From Planctobacterium sp965279005 (lineage in GTDB: Bacteria; Pseudomonadota; Gammaproteobacteria; Enterobacterales; Alteromonadaceae), in NCBI GenBank assembly GCA_965279005.1, contig CBDIHK010000024.1, forward strand, positions 1 through 64,000: a DNA stretch of 64,000 nucleotides, written 5' to 3'. The notes beneath the pieces were generated by a model that did no database searches, was not told the DNA's origin, and worked only from the letters and a program-made list of their open reading frames with translations. Below, one piece after another: positions 61,832 through 64,000 of the stretch. Made by a program: the position numbers and the translations under genes. Position 1 is the stretch's first letter. Each line of letters begins with the position of its first letter.

Positions 61832-62803
61832 ATGATCGTTAAGTCGAATTTTGTCGCGCCCTGGTGGTGTAAAAACAAACACTTGCAAACCATATTGCCC
61901 CGCTTGTTCATGGGCACGCCCAAATTACCGTTGCAATGGCAAGAGATTGAAACCCGTGATGGTGACTTCATTGAGCTTGCATGGCATCAACAACCTGCGG
62001 ATTGCAAAGGGTTAGTGGTACTATTCCACGGTTTGGAAGGGTCGGTTGAATCCCATTATGCCAGTGATTTCATGCACTACCTGCACCGTAAGGGCTGGTG
62101 GAGTGTGATGGTGCACTTCAGGGGCTGCGGTAGGAAAGCAAACCGTTTACCGCGGTCTTACCACTCAGGGGATACAGATGACGCAAAAGCCGTTCTTGCA
62201 ATGTTGCGCCAGCAACATCCAGACCTAACCATTGTGGGTATGGGATTTTCCCTGGGCGCGAATATGCTTTTGAAATTGTTAGGTGAGGTGAAGGAGCAAG
62301 CCTGGATCAACAAGGCTATTGCAATTTCTCCGCCTTTTGATTTGCAAGAGTGCTCACAGAGCATCAACAAAGGTTTTTCCCGTTTATACCAGTGGTTTTT
62401 GGTGCGCAGTATGAAACGGCGTTTCCAGGTTAAGTTGTTCAAGCATGGCCTGGATAAAAAACTGGGGGTAAACAAGAAAGTATTGGAGTCATTCCGCAGT
62501 TTTTACCAGTTTGACAATGCCATAACCGCGCCATTGCACGGTTTTAAGAGCGCCCTTAGCTATTATCAGGAATGCAGTGCAAGCCGTTTCCTTAAGCGCA
62601 TCCAAACCAACACTTTGGTACTGCATGCAGTGGATGACCCTTTTATGCACCCAGGGATTGTCCCTGGGAGTGAAAAGCTCTCTCCACAGGTGCGTATTGA
62701 GCTAAGCGAAACGGGTGGCCATGTGGGCTTTTTGCACGGTTCCGTGCTAAGGCCGAGAAAGTGGTTGCACGACCGCGTTTTACGTTATCTGGAACAAGAG
62801 TAA
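61832..62803 (+). CDS. yheT: Alpha/beta-fold hydrolase YheT
   Basis: A 323-residue hydrolase of the YheT/ABHD1 group. The N-terminal PWWCKNKHLQTILPRL is characteristic. The nucleophile Ser lies in GMGFSLGANMLLK, the acid Asp in HAVDDPFMHP and the His in GGHVGFL. The oxyanion segment is LFHGLEGS. The substrate is unknown; esters of fatty acids are likely for the group. Confidence 0.92.
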   Translation: MIVKSNFVAPWWCKNKHLQTILPRLFMGTPKLPLQWQEIETRDGDFIELAWHQQPADCKGLVVLFHGLEGSVESHYASDFMHYLHRKGWWSVMVHFRGCGRKANRLPRSYHSGDTDDAKAVLAMLRQQHPDLTIVGMGFSLGANMLLKLLGEVKEQAWINKAIAISPPFDLQECSQSINKGFSRLYQWFLVRSMKRRFQVKLFKHGLDKKLGVNKKVLESFRSFYQFDNAITAPLHGFKSALSYYQECSASRFLKRIQTNTLVLHAVDDPFMHPGIVPGSEKLSPQVRIELSETGGHVGFLHGSVLRPRKWLHDRVLRYLEQE

Positions 62804-62926
62804 TTTGCTATTATCCTTATGAGAACGAGCGTTCATATTACTAAAGCCAGCTGCGCTGGATTCCCGGTTGTGTCTAGCGCAATAATGTATGTAAATACTT
62901 ACAATCATTAATTTATAAGGCTTTAT

Positions 62927-63166
62927 ATGTTAGTTCCATGGCAAGAAATTGCTCCTGACAGTCTCTATAACTTGGTACAAAGCATCGTTTTACGCGAGGG
63001 TACAGACTACGGTGAAGTGGAGTTTAGTGTGGCTGAAAAAACAGAGCAATTACTTGCAGCAATTAAGGCTGGCAGCGCTTTTATCCTGTACTCTGAACTG
63101 GACGAGTCGTTTGATGTCGTTTCTAAACAGGAGTTCCTGGATAAACAAACGTCCCAAGGACAATAA
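62927..63166 (+). CDS. yheU: YheU family protein
   Basis: A 79-residue protein. MLVPWQEIAPDSLYNLVQSIVLREGTDYG is the YheU signature region (residues 1-29), with SVAEKTEQLL after it. The function is unknown; structures of the family are helical. ATG 62927 follows AAGG. It ends just before a bidirectional terminator. Confidence 0.93.
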   Translation: MLVPWQEIAPDSLYNLVQSIVLREGTDYGEVEFSVAEKTEQLLAAIKAGSAFILYSELDESFDVVSKQEFLDKQTSQGQ

Positions 63167-63167
63167 A

Positions 63168-63192
63168 AAAGGGGCCTATGTAAAGCCCCTTT
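63168..63192. terminator. Bidirectional rho-independent terminator
   Basis: AAAGGGGC (63168-63175) pairs with GCCCCTTT (63185-63192). On the minus strand six T residues follow the stem, serving yceI; on the plus strand a short TTT serves yheU. It lies between the two converging genes. Confidence 0.85.
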
Positions 63193-63209
63193 GTCATGAG
63201 CTTGGAATT

Positions 63210-63770
63210 TCATTCGGATTTCTTAAATACCAGGGTTGCGTAAACCGGTACCATATTGGATATGCTGGTAAGCCCCGCTACCTGCTGCAACGCCCTGACC
63301 CCTGGCTCTAAACCAAAATCATTGGCGTTGATCAATACGGGTTGGGTAAGCGTGGCTATCATCTCGCCCTTTGCCGAGCGGGTGACCAGAGCCTGTATTT
63401 CTATGTCATTGCTCACGCCTTGCAACTCAAGTTTTGCTGGGATCGTCATTAAACGGCTTTTCCTTGAAAAATCAGGGATTTGTGCGGTAATGGTGGCGTA
63501 CTGGAAGTCGGCTACCTTAAACAGCATTTCGCGCATACGTTCATCGCGTATGCCGATCCCCGAGTCAATTGATGCAAGGTCAAGTTGAACGCTTAGCTCT
63601 CCTGCCTGCGATACCGAGCCGGTTAATGTTGGGATTTTATGTAATTCTTTGAAGTGTTCTTGTTTTGTAGTGACAAAATTCACACTGGACAGGTCTGGTT
63701 CCAAGTGCCACTGGGCAATGGATTTATAGCTGATAATTAAAGAGATAAAGGAAATGAATAAGTACTTCAT
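63210..63770 (-). CDS. YceI family periplasmic protein
   Basis: A 186-residue protein with a signal peptide (1-19, ending SIAQ) and a lipocalin-like YceI domain starting WHLEPDLSSVNFVTTK. ASIDSGIGIRDERMREMLF is the family core. YceI proteins bind isoprenoid or polyprenyl lipids in the periplasm. Its ATG overlaps the cysQ stop by 4 bases (ATGA), so the two are cotranscribed. Confidence 0.9.
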   Translation of the reverse strand: MKYLFISFISLIISYKSIAQWHLEPDLSSVNFVTTKQEHFKELHKIPTLTGSVSQAGELSVQLDLASIDSGIGIRDERMREMLFKVADFQYATITAQIPDFSRKSRLMTIPAKLELQGVSNDIEIQALVTRSAKGEMIATLTQPVLINANDFGLEPGVRALQQVAGLTSISNMVPVYATLVFKKSE

Positions 63771-64000
63771 GGTTTACTCACTAGTTGATGCAAAATAATC
63801 TGCTGCCAATCAACCCTTTGGTCACCCAATACTACGAAATCAGGGTTGATAAGGCTGGGGCGCTGGTTGTAGGTCAATGGCGCGAAGTCCGCTGCTAACA
63901 CTTTACCGCCAGCTTCACTCACAATGCATTGCGGTGCCCCGGTGTCCCATTCCCCAGTAATGCCTATGCGTAAAAATACGTCAGCTTTGCCTTCTGCGAC
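63767..64000 (-). CDS. cysQ: 3'(2'),5'-bisphosphate nucleotidase CysQ, C-terminal part (cut by window end)
   Basis: The last 77 residues of an inositol-monophosphatase-superfamily enzyme. Visible are ITGEWDTGAPQCIVSEAGG, which carries the metal-binding Asp and the substrate-binding motif, and PLTYNQRPSLINPDFVVLG. It hydrolyses 3'-phosphoadenosine 5'-phosphate in sulfur metabolism. The N-terminus lies beyond the window. TGA at 63769-63767 overlaps yceI. Confidence 0.9.
   Translation of the reverse strand, partial: VAEGKADVFLRIGITGEWDTGAPQCIVSEAGGKVLAADFAPLTYNQRPSLINPDFVVLGDQRVDWQQIILHQLVSKP

Noticed and set aside
1..64000. tRNA, rRNA, CRISPR arrays, prophage or transposase genes
   Set aside because: None recognised: no cloverleaf ends, no regularly spaced repeats and no transposase or phage protein motifs in either strand.

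Overview
The window is bacterial chromosome from a gammaproteobacterium. Backbone gene order points to the Alteromonadales (Shewanella-like) side of the class: kbl-tdh next to waaA, glpE-glpG, ubiC-ubiA-plsB-lexA, a complete aa3-type oxidase operon, nfuA near comF and bioH, and fkpA-slyX-yheV-yheS-yheT-yheU-cysQ. The assignment is by remembered synteny and protein likeness, so the genus is not resolved. I recognise no tRNA, rRNA, CRISPR array, prophage or intact insertion sequence.

Region by region. 1-6300 is a light-repair island: four different members of the cryptochrome/photolyase family (an iron-sulfur (6-4)-type photolyase, a class I CPD photolyase, a CRY-DASH and a divergent cryptochrome-like protein), in two divergent pairs around a perfect inverted repeat, plus a 57-residue DUF2256 cysteine protein. 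6.4-9.8 kb holds a fatty-acid-hydroxylase-type membrane enzyme, an AraC regulator and a metallo-beta-lactamase-fold lipoprotein. 9.9-21 kb is housekeeping: Kdo transferase, threonine catabolism (kbl-tdh behind a TyrR-like palindrome), rhodanese and rhomboid protease, an orphan FliL-like protein, ubiquinone synthesis, PlsB, and LexA behind two SOS boxes. 21.4-29.7 kb is the cytochrome c oxidase operon: subunits II (with fused cytochrome c), I and III, Cox11, SURF1, a Sco-like thiol protein, heme A synthase, heme O synthase and Sco, with a small DUF2909 gene on the opposite strand inside it.

29.7-37.2 kb is accessory: a polysaccharide deacetylase, a DinF-type MATE transporter, a DUF1361 protein, a HAD hydrolase, an unknown multi-spanning membrane protein and a TonB-dependent receptor broken by several frameshifts. 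37.5-46.9 kb is a three-gene signalling unit: a 2208-residue hybrid sensor (pseudokinase, ATPase, GAF, histidine kinase, two receivers, HPt), a receiver-GGDEF diguanylate cyclase and a second hybrid kinase. 47-53.5 kb has nfuA with an IscR type-1-like site, a large M14 peptidase, comF, bioH, a small flagellar-rod-like protein and a SprA-like putative metalloprotease. 53.5-64 kb returns to housekeeping: tex, greB, fkpA, a WD40 lipoprotein, the slyX/yheV/yheS/yheT/yheU block, yceI and the end of cysQ.

The parts most worth following up are the photolyase island with its shared operator-like palindrome, and the giant pseudokinase-histidine kinase with its adjacent c-di-GMP partner.
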